Of a stretch of 32,812 nucleotides of DNA, positions 1 to 8,443 are shown one piece after another. The first letter of the stretch is position 1. Every line of letters begins with the position of its first letter. The position numbers were made by a program, and so were the translations under genes. This DNA comes from Propionibacteriaceae bacterium (lineage in GTDB: Bacteria; Actinomycetota; Actinomycetes; Propionibacteriales; Propionibacteriaceae): positions 1 through 32,812 of the forward strand of contig JAICEV010000001.1 in NCBI GenBank assembly GCA_025923975.1, in the 5' to 3' direction. The notes beneath the pieces were generated by a model. The model was not told where the DNA came from and did not search any database. It saw only the letters and a list, made by a program, of their open reading frames with translations.

Positions 1-1064
1 CAGCCGTCCTTGCTGTCGCTGAGCAGCAGGCGGGTACCGCCAGCATCGCTGAAGATCACGCCAGGCCGGTCGCCCAACAGCACCATTCTCGGTCCTGGGC
101 CGTCGGTGTCGATCTTCATCGAGGGCAGCGTTGCATCCCGGGTGGCGGTCGCGTCGGCTTGGGCCTCCTCAAAGCTCCAGAGCGCCACGTTGCCGTCGAC
201 GTGGCCCGATACCCAGCAGGTCTGCGCGCATTCGGTGGACAGCGCTTCACTGTGAGTTCCGGCGTCGGGAAGCTGCTGCAGTGTCCATGCGCTGCTGTGG
301 GTCGGCCAAGTCCAGATCGCGGCTCGCTGCTCTGCACCATCGCCGAAGGTGATCACGGAACCAGAAATGATCATGGTCGAGCCGGCGGCGCTTGCTGCGC
401 GGGGTGCAACCTGAACCTGCTTGGTGTTGGCGAGCGCGGTGCCGGCGGACTCCTGACGCAGCCACTTTTGGCCGCGAGGGAGCCAGACTGCCGCGTCCAG
501 CCCACCTTCGGTGGACGCCCAGGTGCCCGCAATTGCCGGTCCCTCGGAGGTGATGACGACGTCGAGCAGGCCACCAGCACTCTGCCCACCGAACGTCTCG
601 AACGTCTGCGGATACTCATCAAGGCGCTGCGTCGAGCCGGCCCAGACGGTCCAGCGGAAGTTCGCGTGGGCCCCGCCGTGTGCGACGCCCAGTGCGACGA
701 CATCGTCGCCCCGAGCAGCCAGCGAACCCAGATCAGCCACCTTCGCGTACGGGCTGTTTGGGTGCAATCGCACCGGCTGCGCCGTCCCTGACGCGTCGAC
801 GGTGAACAGCACCGGGTGATCTCCGCCAGATGATGCGCGGCCTCCTACCAGCAGGGTGTCGGCGGCGGCAGCCAGCGAGGACGCCGCGACGGACTCGGGC
901 AACGCGATGCGGCTCCAGCTCAACTCGCTGACGGTTTCTGTGGCAGCCGGCGGCCCCGGATTCGAACAGCTTAGGGCCATGATCATCAACAGCACCACCA
1001 GGCAGCGATGGGTGAGCTTCCGGCGTGGGACCGAGTCGCCGGTACGCGTCTGATGCCTCGGCAT
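1..1064 (-). CDS. Putative secreted lipoprotein, 5' part only (runs off left edge)
   Basis: An open frame of 354 codons reads leftward from an ATG at 1064-1062 and reaches the window edge without a stop, so the C-terminus is missing. The N-terminus has a basic stretch (residues 1-20), a hydrophobic segment (LVVLLMIMAL, about 22-31) and a Cys at residue 33 in the context ALSC. This resembles a type II signal peptide, although the lipobox is not ideal (Ala at -3, Leu at -2). The mature part is rich in Gly, Ala, Ser and Trp, with recurring short strand-like segments such as AAIWTWPTHSSAW and DAAVWLPRGQKW, which suggests a beta-propeller or similar all-beta extracellular domain. I do not recognise a specific family. 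It is divergent from the VOC-like gene at 1229. The start has no good Shine-Dalgarno, but a -10-like TAGACT lies 10 nt upstream, so the leader would be very short. Confidence 0.75.
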   Translation of the reverse strand, partial: MPRHQTRTGDSVPRRKLTHRCLVVLLMIMALSCSNPGPPAATETVSELSWSRIALPESVAASSLAAAADTLLVGGRASSGGDHPVLFTVDASGTAQPVRLHPNSPYAKVADLGSLAARGDDVVALGVAHGGAHANFRWTVWAGSTQRLDEYPQTFETFGGQSAGGLLDVVITSEGPAIAGTWASTEGGLDAAVWLPRGQKWLRQESAGTALANTKQVQVAPRAASAAGSTMIISGSVITFGDGAEQRAAIWTWPTHSSAWTLQQLPDAGTHSEALSTECAQTCWVSGHVDGNVALWSFEEAQADATATRDATLPSMKIDTDGPGPRMVLLGDRPGVIFSDAGGTRLLLSDSKDG

Positions 1065-1074
1065 GATCGCTTCG

Positions 1075-1080
1075 AGTCTA
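1075..1080 (-). promoter_or_regulatory. Candidate -10 element of the lipoprotein gene
   Basis: Read on the minus strand this is TAGACT (TAnnnT type), ending 10 nt before the ATG at 1064. It lies in the 164-bp divergent gap to the gene at 1229, where I found no clear -35 box. The call rests on position and hexamer only. Confidence 0.3.
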
Positions 1081-1228
1081 GGCTCCGCCGCCCTGTCAAC
1101 ATTCTGCCTAGGCGCGGCCGGCAGATGGTTACAGAACTGATCAACCATGGGTCCGCCGCGTCGCACGCCGAACCGGCTGAATTGTGTCAAGGTGAGAACT
1201 AGCACAACAGCTTGTCGGGAGTTCACGA

Positions 1229-1891
1229 ATGCTTGCCCCCCTGCTTGCAACCGAGGATCCGTACGCCGCCGCGTCGATCTTCAGTCAGGCGGGTTGGAAG
1301 GTCGAGTATCAGGCTGTCCGATATGACGACCAGCCTCGAGCGTGCCTGTCGCTAGCCCATTCCCGGGTTGAGCTGGTGCCCCCCAGCGATCCTTACGTTG
1401 TTCCGCGCGGGATTGGTGTCGAATTCCAGATCCATGTATCTCCGCATGAGCTGAGCGGGCTGTTCCTGTTGCACCGTGCGGCCGGCCTGGTGTTCAGCGA
1501 GATGCGTGAGCGGCGGCCGGGGGAGCGCGGATTCCGGGCAGAGATCATCGGTTATCGCTTTCTCATCCTGGGCGGCGATCCTGACCCGGACCTGGCCTTG
1601 GTTGCCACCGATCCGAGGATCGTGGCGCTGGCGGATGGTTTGCGGGAGCGCGACGGTGAAGACGCGTTGACCGATACGGCATTGCGGCTGGCGGAGAGTT
1701 CCGGCGAGAGCGTCAAGGGCCTGCGCCGAGCCATGAGCCAGGGTCTGGGTTTCGGCGCCTCGGACGATGTTGGCGGAGAGCTGGCGGAAGTCGTCATCGC
1801 TGCCGCCATTCTTGCCAGACAGCTCGGAGTTGATCTTGAAAAGCAGATTGAGGCCAAGCTGGGCAGTCCAAGCTGGCACGCCCAGCTCTGA
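1229..1891 (+). CDS. Glyoxalase/VOC-like protein with a C-terminal helical extension
   Basis: The product is 220 aa. Residues 1-115 look like one VOC (glyoxalase/bleomycin-resistance fold) unit: an opening segment of the type LATEDPYAAASIFSQAGWKV, where a helix precedes a strand, then alternating strands ending near YRFLIL. The metal-ligand pattern of true glyoxalases is not evident, so catalysis is uncertain. Residues 116-220 are mostly helical. The end of this part (ELAEVVIAAAILARQLGVDL, then EKQIEAKLG) resembles the last helices of MazG-like nucleotide pyrophosphohydrolases, but the EExxE metal motif of MazG is absent, so this resemblance is only a hint. The ATG at 1229 has a GGGAG about 7 nt upstream. 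It is followed 64 bp later by the GH13 gene in the same direction and may be cotranscribed with it. Confidence 0.6.
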   Translation: MLAPLLATEDPYAAASIFSQAGWKVEYQAVRYDDQPRACLSLAHSRVELVPPSDPYVVPRGIGVEFQIHVSPHELSGLFLLHRAAGLVFSEMRERRPGERGFRAEIIGYRFLILGGDPDPDLALVATDPRIVALADGLRERDGEDALTDTALRLAESSGESVKGLRRAMSQGLGFGASDDVGGELAEVVIAAAILARQLGVDLEKQIEAKLGSPSWHAQL

Positions 1892-1955
1892 CGTATCGGG
1901 AATCCCTCACCGTGGACTAACGTGAGCAGCGTCCGCAATCTGGAGAGCGGTCGGC

Positions 1956-4406
1956 GTGAATGGGGGGCCAATGAGCGAGATTGACGCTGATCAACCGGCG
2001 CCCGAAGCGCACCAGGCGGGCGAGACTGACGGTAGCCAACCGGAACCCGTCGCGACTGAAGCAAGCGAGACTGATGCTGGCCAAGTGGCTCCAGTCACGG
2101 TCGCGGCGAGCCTGCTAGAGGATGGACAGCCAGCACCTCTCGCGCACGAAGCCAGCGAAATCAGCTACGACGAACAGCGCTATCCGGCTCGGCCAAGACG
2201 GCTGCAACCGAAGGGGCGGCTCCGGGATCTTTTCACACTGAGACCGCGGGCCGAGCGCACCGGGAAGCCCCGGGGCGATAACCCCGACTATGTCAGTTGG
2301 CTCGTCGAGCGCTCGATGCTTGAGGATGCGAAGAGATACGCCACCCTGTTCTCCGGCCAGGGCAGCATGTGGCAGAACCCCTTTGCCAACCCGGATCCCC
2401 GAGCAGCGATCGAAAAGGCGTCGGTGTGGTTCACCGCGTACCCGATTTCCATGATCACCAAGCCCGGCAGGTCATTCCTGGGAACTCTCGGCGACGAGGA
2501 TCTGTGGGCTGCCTTCGAGGCCATCGGCATTGACGGCGTACACACTGGCCCCGTCAAGCGGGCTGGCGGCCTCGTCGGTTGGGATTACACCCCGAGCGTG
2601 GATGGGCACTTCGACCGGATCAGTAACTTGATCGACGAGGCGTTCGGAACCGAAGAGGAGTTCCGGGCGACGTCTGAAGTGGCCGCGGGTCATCTCGGGA
2701 TGGTGATCGACGACATCGTGCCCGGCCACACCGGCAAGGGCTCGGACTTCCGGCTGGCCGAGATGAAGGTTGGCGACTACCCCGGGATCTACCACATGGT
2801 GGAGATCGAACCCAAGGACTGGCACCTGTTGCCCATCGTGACCAAGGGCGATTCGGTCAACCTCGACCTCGAGTCCGAAGATCAACTGGCTAAGCACGGT
2901 TACATCATCGGACGGATGCAACGGGTGATCTTTTACGAGCCCGGGGTCAAGGACACCAACTGGAGTGCCACCGCCCCGGTACTCGGGCCGGACGGTGTGG
3001 AGCGCCGTTGGGTCTATCTGCACTACTTCAAGGAGGGCCAGCCCTCGATCAACTGGCTGGATCCGAGTTTCGCCGGCATGCGGCTGGTGATCGGCGATGC
3101 GCTGCATTCGCTAGGTGATCTTGGCAGTGGTGCACTGCGGCTGGACGCCAACGGCTTCCTTGGCGTTGAGAAGAGTGCGGAGGACTCGCCAGCCTGGTCT
3201 GAGGGTCACCCGCTGTCGGAGGCCGCCAACCAGCTGATCGCCAGCATGGTTCGCAAGGTTGGTGGCTTCACCTTCCAAGAGCTCAACCTCACCATCGATG
3301 ACATCAAAAGCTCAGCTGAGCGTGGCGCCGACCTTTCCTACGACTTCATCAACCGGCCCGCCTATCACCACGCGCTGGCGACCGGGGACACCGAGTTCGT
3401 GCGCCTCACCCTCAACCTGTCCATGAAGCACGGGGTGGAGCCAGCCTCACTGGTGCACGCTCTCCAGAACCATGACGAGATGACCTACGAGCTGGTGCAC
3501 TTCGAGACTCTGCATGCGAAGGATCTCTTCACGTTCCGCAGCGAGGATCTCACCGGTCACGAGCTGGCGGTAACGATCCGACAAGACCTTCTTGATCATC
3601 TGACCGGTGATGCGGCACCGTACAACGCGACGTTCACTGAGAATGGCATCGCATCGACGACCGCTACGATCATCGCGGCCGCGTTGGGCATCACCCGTAT
3701 CTCCAAGCTCACTGCAGATCAAGTGGAGCAGATCAAGCAGGCGCACCTGCTGTTGGCCATGTTCAACGCATTGCAGCCGGGCGTTTTTGCCTTGTCGGGA
3801 TGGGATCTGTGCGGGATGCTCACCCTGGACCGTAAGCAGGTCAGCCGTCTCTTAGCAGACGGGGACACCCGCTGGATCCACCGCGCGGCCTACGACCTCA
3901 TGGATTACTGGCCCCATGCTCACGAGTCGCTGTCCAAGATGCCGCGTGGCACGAGCTTGTACGGCTCGCTGCCCGCCCAGCTGCAGGACAGCTCATCCTT
4001 CGTCCGCCGGCTTAGCGAGATTCTGGCCGTTCGCAAGCGGTACGGGATTGCGACCAGTGTCCAGCTGGATGTGCCGCAGCCTTCCAACAAGGCCATGCTG
4101 GTGATGGTGCATCAGCTCACCGACGCCGAGCAGGTTACGGTGCTGAACTTCTCGGCGCATCCGATTTCCGGCAGCGTCCATTCTGAGTACCTGGTGCCCG
4201 GGAGCGCGTTGGTTGACATGTTCACCGATCAGGAGGTCGGGGAGGTCGACGACCTGCACACCTTCTCAATCTCCCTTGGACCGCATGAAGGCAAGTCACT
4301 CCTGGTGCTGTGTCCAGGTGACCATTTGGCTGAGGCCCACGCGAAGACTGCCGATCGGCCCAGCGTACGAAGTGAGGTCGGCGAAGCAACCGCCCTGACC
4401 CCGTGA
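1956..4406 (+). CDS. GH13 alpha-glucan enzyme, trehalose synthase/maltose glucosyltransferase-like
   Basis: The product is 816 aa. The four conserved GH13 regions are visible: region I DDIVPGH (252-258), region II ALRLDANGF with the expected nucleophile Asp397, region III FQEL with acid/base Glu442, and region IV QNHDEM with Asp507. All three catalytic carboxylates are present, so the enzyme should be active. The long, divergent N-terminal part of the barrel (around GIDGVHTGPVKRAGG) and the overall type fit the group annotated as trehalose synthase-like maltose glucosyltransferases (possibly subfamily GH13_33) rather than secreted amylases, and there is no signal peptide. The likely role is cytoplasmic maltose/trehalose or alpha-glucan interconversion; the exact reaction is inferred. 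A C-terminal beta domain covers about 700-795. Residues 10-70 are a low-complexity repeat extension. The GTG at 1956 is preceded by GGAGAG with an 8-nt spacer; an ATG five codons later (1971) is an alternative. Confidence 0.85.
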   Translation: MNGGPMSEIDADQPAPEAHQAGETDGSQPEPVATEASETDAGQVAPVTVAASLLEDGQPAPLAHEASEISYDEQRYPARPRRLQPKGRLRDLFTLRPRAERTGKPRGDNPDYVSWLVERSMLEDAKRYATLFSGQGSMWQNPFANPDPRAAIEKASVWFTAYPISMITKPGRSFLGTLGDEDLWAAFEAIGIDGVHTGPVKRAGGLVGWDYTPSVDGHFDRISNLIDEAFGTEEEFRATSEVAAGHLGMVIDDIVPGHTGKGSDFRLAEMKVGDYPGIYHMVEIEPKDWHLLPIVTKGDSVNLDLESEDQLAKHGYIIGRMQRVIFYEPGVKDTNWSATAPVLGPDGVERRWVYLHYFKEGQPSINWLDPSFAGMRLVIGDALHSLGDLGSGALRLDANGFLGVEKSAEDSPAWSEGHPLSEAANQLIASMVRKVGGFTFQELNLTIDDIKSSAERGADLSYDFINRPAYHHALATGDTEFVRLTLNLSMKHGVEPASLVHALQNHDEMTYELVHFETLHAKDLFTFRSEDLTGHELAVTIRQDLLDHLTGDAAPYNATFTENGIASTTATIIAAALGITRISKLTADQVEQIKQAHLLLAMFNALQPGVFALSGWDLCGMLTLDRKQVSRLLADGDTRWIHRAAYDLMDYWPHAHESLSKMPRGTSLYGSLPAQLQDSSSFVRRLSEILAVRKRYGIATSVQLDVPQPSNKAMLVMVHQLTDAEQVTVLNFSAHPISGSVHSEYLVPGSALVDMFTDQEVGEVDDLHTFSISLGPHEGKSLLVLCPGDHLAEAHAKTADRPSVRSEVGEATALTP
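1983..2165 (+). repeat. Four degenerate ~15-residue coding repeats at the N-terminus of the GH13 protein
   Basis: Residues 10-70 of the GH13 protein consist of four imperfect units of 15-17 residues, each with a Q(P/V)xP core followed by an acidic Ala/Glu/Ser/Thr stretch: DADQPAPEAHQAGETD, GSQPEPVATEASETD, AGQVAPVTVAASLLE and DGQPAPLAHEASEIS. The segment is acidic, lacks hydrophobic core residues and is predicted to be disordered. The units are too diverged at DNA level to be a recent duplication. Confidence 0.7.
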
Positions 4407-4427
4407 GCTCTCCCACTCGGAGAACTC
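4405..4427 (+). terminator. Weak stem-loop at the 3' end of the GH13 gene
   Basis: TCTCC and GGAGA (4409-4413 and 4419-4423) pair around a 5-nt loop. The stem extends past one mismatch to GAG/CTC, and AAATTT follows. It starts inside the stop codon of the GH13 gene. There is no long T tract, so it could be a weak terminator or merely an mRNA 3' hairpin. Confidence 0.35.
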
Positions 4428-4506
4428 AAATTTCCGACCAGTGCGGACTTTTGGGCACTGGATGGCGCCACGGATGGTCTAAATTCCGACCGGTGACGAG
4501 TTTTCA
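4428..4506 (+). promoter_or_regulatory. Direct repeats and inverted repeat upstream of the ECF sigma gene
   Basis: Two copies of a degenerate 25-bp sequence lie here. They share the exact core TTCCGACC at 4432-4439 and 4484-4491, followed by (A/G)GTG and then a TTTT run in the same register. The cores are 52 bp apart, about five helical turns. The first copy overlaps a perfect inverted repeat, CCAGTGC (4438-4444) and GCACTGG (4455-4461), with a 10-nt spacer. The region occupies the 240-bp gap ahead of the sigma factor gene and is best read as an operator or promoter region, possibly autoregulated. No consensus ECF -35/-10 pair could be assigned with confidence. Confidence 0.5.
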
Positions 4507-4646
4507 GACGGCCTTGCTCCGACCGAGCAGGGTTGAACTGAGAATGCCCCGCCGTCGTTCTATCGGTGAAGGACGGGCAAGGCGAGGACGTGACGACGGC
4601 GGTGAGCCTGCAGACAACAGCGGGCCTGAGGTGGGAAGGAGGCTCG

Positions 4647-5159
4647 GTGGTCGGCGGACAGCGTGAGGCTGCGCTGCAGGAGCTGCACGACCGACACGCG
4701 AGCGAGCTGTGGCGCTTCGCCATGCGGCTCACGCATGACCGCCAGCTATCGGAGGACGTCGTCCAGGAAGTGCTGCTGAAGGCATGGAAAGATCCCAGCC
4801 TCGGGCAGCGCGATGAGGCCGCTGCGCGCGCTTGGCTCTTCACAGCGTCCCGGAACCTGATCATCGACCGCTGGCGAAGCGCCGCCTCGCGACATGAGCA
4901 GCGCATGGAGGAGCCGCCGGAGGAAAGCGCGGGAGACGCGACCAGCGTGGTACTCGACCGATGGCTGATCGCCGAGGCCCTTGGCAGCTTGTCCATGGAG
5001 CACCGCTCCGTGATCAACGCCGCCTACTACGAAGGCAGGTCGGTGGCCGACATCTCCGCCCGGCTCCGCATTCCAGAAGGCACCGTCAAGTCCAGGCTGC
5101 ACTACGGACTCAGAACGCTCAAATTGGCACTACAGGAGAAAGGAGTGACTCGGCCATGA
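4647..5159 (+). CDS. ECF-type RNA polymerase sigma factor (SigL-like)
   Basis: About 170 aa from the GTG at 4647. Region 2 (RHASELWRFAMRLTHDRQLS, then EDVVQEVLLKAWK, about residues 15-48) binds core polymerase and the -10 element. Region 4 contains the helix-turn-helix segment RSVADISARLRIPEGTVKSR near the C-terminus and reads the -35 element. There is no region 1 or 3, as expected for group 4 (ECF) sigma factors. The GTG at 4647 is chosen because GGAAGGAGG (4634-4642) lies just upstream; in-frame GTGs at 4566 and 4590 would add 27 or 19 residues but have poorer ribosome sites. The stop codon overlaps the start of the anti-sigma gene (ATGA), so the two are translationally coupled, as is usual for sigma/anti-sigma pairs. 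The pair is most like mycobacterial SigL-RslA; this assignment is by resemblance. Confidence 0.9.
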   Translation: MVGGQREAALQELHDRHASELWRFAMRLTHDRQLSEDVVQEVLLKAWKDPSLGQRDEAAARAWLFTASRNLIIDRWRSAASRHEQRMEEPPEESAGDATSVVLDRWLIAEALGSLSMEHRSVINAAYYEGRSVADISARLRIPEGTVKSRLHYGLRTLKLALQEKGVTRP

Positions 5160-5902
5160 ACGCAATCCCCGACAAGTTCGCCCAGTGGGACGCTGCGTAC
5201 GTGTTGGGCGCACTGTCTCCTGCCGAGCGTCGAGAGTTTGAGGAGCATCTGGCCAGCTGTCCATCCTGTCAGACGGAGGTTTCGGAACTGGCTGCCATCC
5301 CCGGCCTACTAGCTCAGGTCTCTCCAGCGGACGCCGCGATGTTGGCTTTGGCAGACGAAGGCCCCGCGGAATACACCGAAACGCCGGAGTCAAGCGCTGC
5401 TCCCGCCGAGAGCATCGAGGGTCCGCCACCGTCGCTGTTGCCGAAGATGATCAAGAAGGTGCGGGCGCGACGGCGTCGGATGGTGGCCGCAGTCGCCGGG
5501 ATTGCGGCGGCAGTGGTCTTGGTGCTCGGTGGCATAGCAATCAGTGCCGGCCTGCTCCCGCTGGGCCCGCAGGATCCCCACCGAGTTGCCTTCTCAGCAG
5601 TTGTGCCATCGGCGATGACTGCAGTCGCAGACGTCATTCCCACGGAAAGCGGTACAGAGATCAAAGTGGAGTGCCAGTACGGCGCGATCAGCGACCCGAC
5701 CCCCGGCGGCGGGCAGGAGAACTATTCGGTCTACGTCGTTGACCGGGCGGGCAACGCATCGGAGATCAAGGAATGGCCGGTGACGCCAAACAAGCAGATG
5801 CGACCGAGCGGTACTACTCCATTGAAGGTGTCCGAGATAGCTGACCTGGAGATTCGCGAGTCCGACACCAACGACGTCGTGCTCCGCGCTTCTCTTGACT
5901 AA
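5156..5902 (+). CDS. Zinc-motif transmembrane anti-sigma factor (RslA/RskA-like)
   Basis: The product is 248 aa. The N-terminal cytosolic part has the zinc-binding anti-sigma signature HxxxCxxC (His31, Cys35, Cys38, in EEHLASCPSC) after the helix QWDAAYVLGALSPAERREFE, which would grip the sigma factor. A basic stretch (KVRARRRR, 101-108) precedes one transmembrane helix (about 109-131). The outer C-terminal domain (about 140-248) is an RskA-type beta domain. It should hold the ECF factor at the membrane until an extracytoplasmic or redox signal releases it, for example through the Cys pair or by proteolysis. The start ATG overlaps the sigma stop by 4 bp, with AGGAG about 10 nt upstream. An upstream in-frame extension to 4961 lies inside the sigma gene and is rejected. 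Confidence 0.9.
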   Translation: MNAIPDKFAQWDAAYVLGALSPAERREFEEHLASCPSCQTEVSELAAIPGLLAQVSPADAAMLALADEGPAEYTETPESSAAPAESIEGPPPSLLPKMIKKVRARRRRMVAAVAGIAAAVVLVLGGIAISAGLLPLGPQDPHRVAFSAVVPSAMTAVADVIPTESGTEIKVECQYGAISDPTPGGGQENYSVYVVDRAGNASEIKEWPVTPNKQMRPSGTTPLKVSEIADLEIRESDTNDVVLRASLD

Positions 5903-5936
5903 CGACCCTCTGCGTTCCTTCAGGAGGAGCTGCGAC

Positions 5937-8408
5937 CTAGTCGCGGGAGATTTCGCCGGTAAGCGGCAAGTCGACGACCGAGCAACCGGCGTGAAGCTGG
6001 TACGTGCCGGGCTCGACCATCCAGCCATGATCCGAGCTGTCCCAGTGTCGGAAATTGTGGTGGTCTACGGTGATGACCGCGTTCGCTACCTCGCCGGCCG
6101 CCGCATCCACGACCGCTGACCCGGCGAGCCAGCGCGGGGCCCGCTCGACAGCGCTGTCGGCTCGGCTGGCGTATAGCTGTACGACCTCGCGACCCGGCCG
6201 ATTGCCCGTGTTGCGTACCCGGACCGTCACGGTGTCGCCGTCAACCGCCATGTCCTCGTACGCCCAGGTCGTATATCCCAACCCATGACCGAATGGGAAG
6301 GCCGGCGTACGGTCCGTCGCCAGGTACCAGCGGTAGCCGATCAACAGGCCCTCGTCGTAGGGCAGCTCACCATTGACCGGCTGAACCGACGGCAGTCCCT
6401 CCTCCGAGGTCGGCCAGCTCATCGGCAATCGACCGCCCGCCTCGACCTTCCCGGTCAACACGTCGGCCAGAGCATTTCCGAACTCCTGCCCTGGGAACCA
6501 GGAGACCAGCACAGCAGCTACCTCGTCAGCCCAGGGCAGCAGTACAGGTGCGCCTGAGTTCACGATCACGACGGTCCGCGGATTGGCTGCCGCAACGGCG
6601 CTGACCAGCTCGTCCTGGCGCCCGGGCAGCGCCAGGCTTGTCCGGTCGAAGCCCTCGCTCTCGACCTCCGCGTTAGTGCCGACCAGAACCACCGCAACAT
6701 CGGATTCGGCCGCCAAGCTGACGGCACGCTCGAACTCCGCCTGCTCATCGATGACCGGCGCAACGTTGAGTTGGACGGTCAGCATGATCACCTCAGCGCC
6801 GCCCAGCTCGGTCCCGGCACCCGTTGGTCGATACGCGAGTTCAACAGATGCGTCTCGGCCGGCCTCGAGCTCAACTACCGCAAGCTGTTGCGGCGGTTTC
6901 ATCATCGCCTCGACCACATCTGCGCCAAGCGGCAGCGTGATCGTTTCGTCGAATAGAGCTTCCCCATCGACCACAAGCCGGAAGTCACCTAGCCCCGATG
7001 TACCGACCGAGTAACGGCCGGACTCCGGCACTCGCAGTCGAGCAACGAGCTGCAAATGATCAATCTCGGCGGCATTCAGGCCTTTCTGTACCTGTCCCCA
7101 CCACATCATGCTGGCCGCCTGCCGCCGCTGCCGACCGAGCTCCCGGTCCTCGGCATCGAAGAAGATCACCTCGACTCCTGGCCCGCTGCCATCCGGCAGT
7201 TGCAGCAGATCCTTGGGTGCAATCTCGGTGCGGTCGCTGCTGCGCACTCCTTCCGCGTGCACGAGCCTGATCTCGTCGCTGAGTGCGGCCCGCAGCCCAT
7301 GGAGTGGAGAAACCACATACGGCGGGAAGACGGTCGCGCTGCCGCCACCGAGTGTTCGCGCCGTTGCTGCATTGGGTCCGATCACCGCAACCTGCCTCAG
7401 CGAGCTCGGCTCAAGCGGCAGCGTGCCGTCATTCTTGATCAACACCATGCCGGCCGCCGAACTGGCCCGCAGCTGGGCGCTCAACTCCTCATCGCTCCAG
7501 CGCCGAGCTGGCGGCGTCGCGGGCGGCAGCCCATCAAGAGCGCCGACCCGAGCGGCTAGCCGCAGGATGCGCAGCACGTGCCCGTCCACAGCTGATTCGG
7601 AGATCTGACCAGACTGGACCGCCTCAAGCAGTCCCTCGGTCCAGGGACTCTCCGGCCCTGGCATCGCCAGATCCAGCAGATCCTCGCCCGCCGCGGCCAC
7701 TGAGCGCGTCGCGTACCAGTCGGACATGATCACGCCGTCGAAGCCCCACTCGCGTTTCAGCACCTCGCGTTGCAACACGTTCTCGGTCATCGTTGTCCCG
7801 TCGACCTTGTTGTACGCCGCCATGACCGCCCAGGCACCAGCCGCCACGATGCGCTCAAACGGCATGAGGTACAGCTCCCGCAGCACCCGCTCGTCGACCA
7901 GCGCGTTGACGCTGAACCGGTCGGTCTCAGAGTCATTGGCAACGAAGTGCTTGACCGTGGCGGCGACGCCCTCGGCCTGCAGCCCTTGCACGTACGCGGT
8001 GCCGATCATGGCCGTCAGTTCGGGATCCTCGCTGAAACACTCGAAATGCCGACCGCCGTACGGAGTCCGGTGCAGGTTGACTGTTGGGGCCAGCAAGACG
8101 TCGACGCCCTTGCGACGCGCCTCGCTTGCCAGCAGCCGGCCCATCCGCTCGAGGAGAGCCGGGTCCCAACTCGCGGCCAAGGCGGTAGGGGAAGGCACAT
8201 TTGCAGACGGGCTGCGTTCGTCCCAGGTCTCACCACGAACCCCTGCCGGGCCGTCAGAGGTGACGAGGCGCCGCAGGCCGATCTCGGGGATCGGATGCAA
8301 TGCCCAGATGTCCGCCCCAGTCATCAGCCGAACCTTTTGCTCAAGGCTCAGCTGTGCCAGCCTGCCAGTGATTTCTGCTTCATGATCAACTGCAGTGGTC
8401 TGGGCCAT
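5937..8408 (-). CDS. GH3 beta-glucosidase with PA14 insert
   Basis: About 823 aa. The TIM-barrel domain carries the GH3 signatures KHFVAND (153-159) and GVIMSDWYA with nucleophile Asp230. A PA14-like domain (about 412-550, including WWGQVQKGLNA and FRLVVDGEALF) is inserted in the C-terminal alpha/beta sandwich, as in bacterial beta-glucosidases. The sandwich contains NAEVESEGFDR (579-589), the usual position of the acid/base Glu. A fibronectin-III-like domain closes the protein. There is no signal peptide, so it probably cleaves imported beta-glucosides in the cytoplasm. The start is ambiguous: ATG at 8408 (AGGA 8 nt upstream) is preferred; ATGs at 8417 and 8429 are possible; an extension to 8540 would run into the divergent AGE gene and is rejected. 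The anti-sigma gene converges on it with a 34-bp gap. Confidence 0.92.
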   Translation of the reverse strand: MAQTTAVDHEAEITGRLAQLSLEQKVRLMTGADIWALHPIPEIGLRRLVTSDGPAGVRGETWDERSPSANVPSPTALAASWDPALLERMGRLLASEARRKGVDVLLAPTVNLHRTPYGGRHFECFSEDPELTAMIGTAYVQGLQAEGVAATVKHFVANDSETDRFSVNALVDERVLRELYLMPFERIVAAGAWAVMAAYNKVDGTTMTENVLQREVLKREWGFDGVIMSDWYATRSVAAAGEDLLDLAMPGPESPWTEGLLEAVQSGQISESAVDGHVLRILRLAARVGALDGLPPATPPARRWSDEELSAQLRASSAAGMVLIKNDGTLPLEPSSLRQVAVIGPNAATARTLGGGSATVFPPYVVSPLHGLRAALSDEIRLVHAEGVRSSDRTEIAPKDLLQLPDGSGPGVEVIFFDAEDRELGRQRRQAASMMWWGQVQKGLNAAEIDHLQLVARLRVPESGRYSVGTSGLGDFRLVVDGEALFDETITLPLGADVVEAMMKPPQQLAVVELEAGRDASVELAYRPTGAGTELGGAEVIMLTVQLNVAPVIDEQAEFERAVSLAAESDVAVVLVGTNAEVESEGFDRTSLALPGRQDELVSAVAAANPRTVVIVNSGAPVLLPWADEVAAVLVSWFPGQEFGNALADVLTGKVEAGGRLPMSWPTSEEGLPSVQPVNGELPYDEGLLIGYRWYLATDRTPAFPFGHGLGYTTWAYEDMAVDGDTVTVRVRNTGNRPGREVVQLYASRADSAVERAPRWLAGSAVVDAAAGEVANAVITVDHHNFRHWDSSDHGWMVEPGTYQLHAGCSVVDLPLTGEISRD

Positions 8409-8443
8409 AGCAGTCATCCTGTCAGCCATTCCGCCGGTGTCGC

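Noticed and set aside
955..970. GATTCGAAC, resembling a tRNA T-loop
   Set aside because: No acceptor, D or anticodon arm can be formed around it, and it is inside the lipoprotein coding frame.
2472..3107. 211-codon frame on the strand opposite the GH13 gene
   Set aside because: It lies wholly under conserved GH13 motifs and its translation shows no family features; such shadow frames are common in high-GC DNA.
4229..5017. 262-codon minus-strand frame across the sigma gene and its upstream region
   Set aside because: It is Ser/Arg-rich, typical of antisense frames, and overlaps a clear sigma factor gene.
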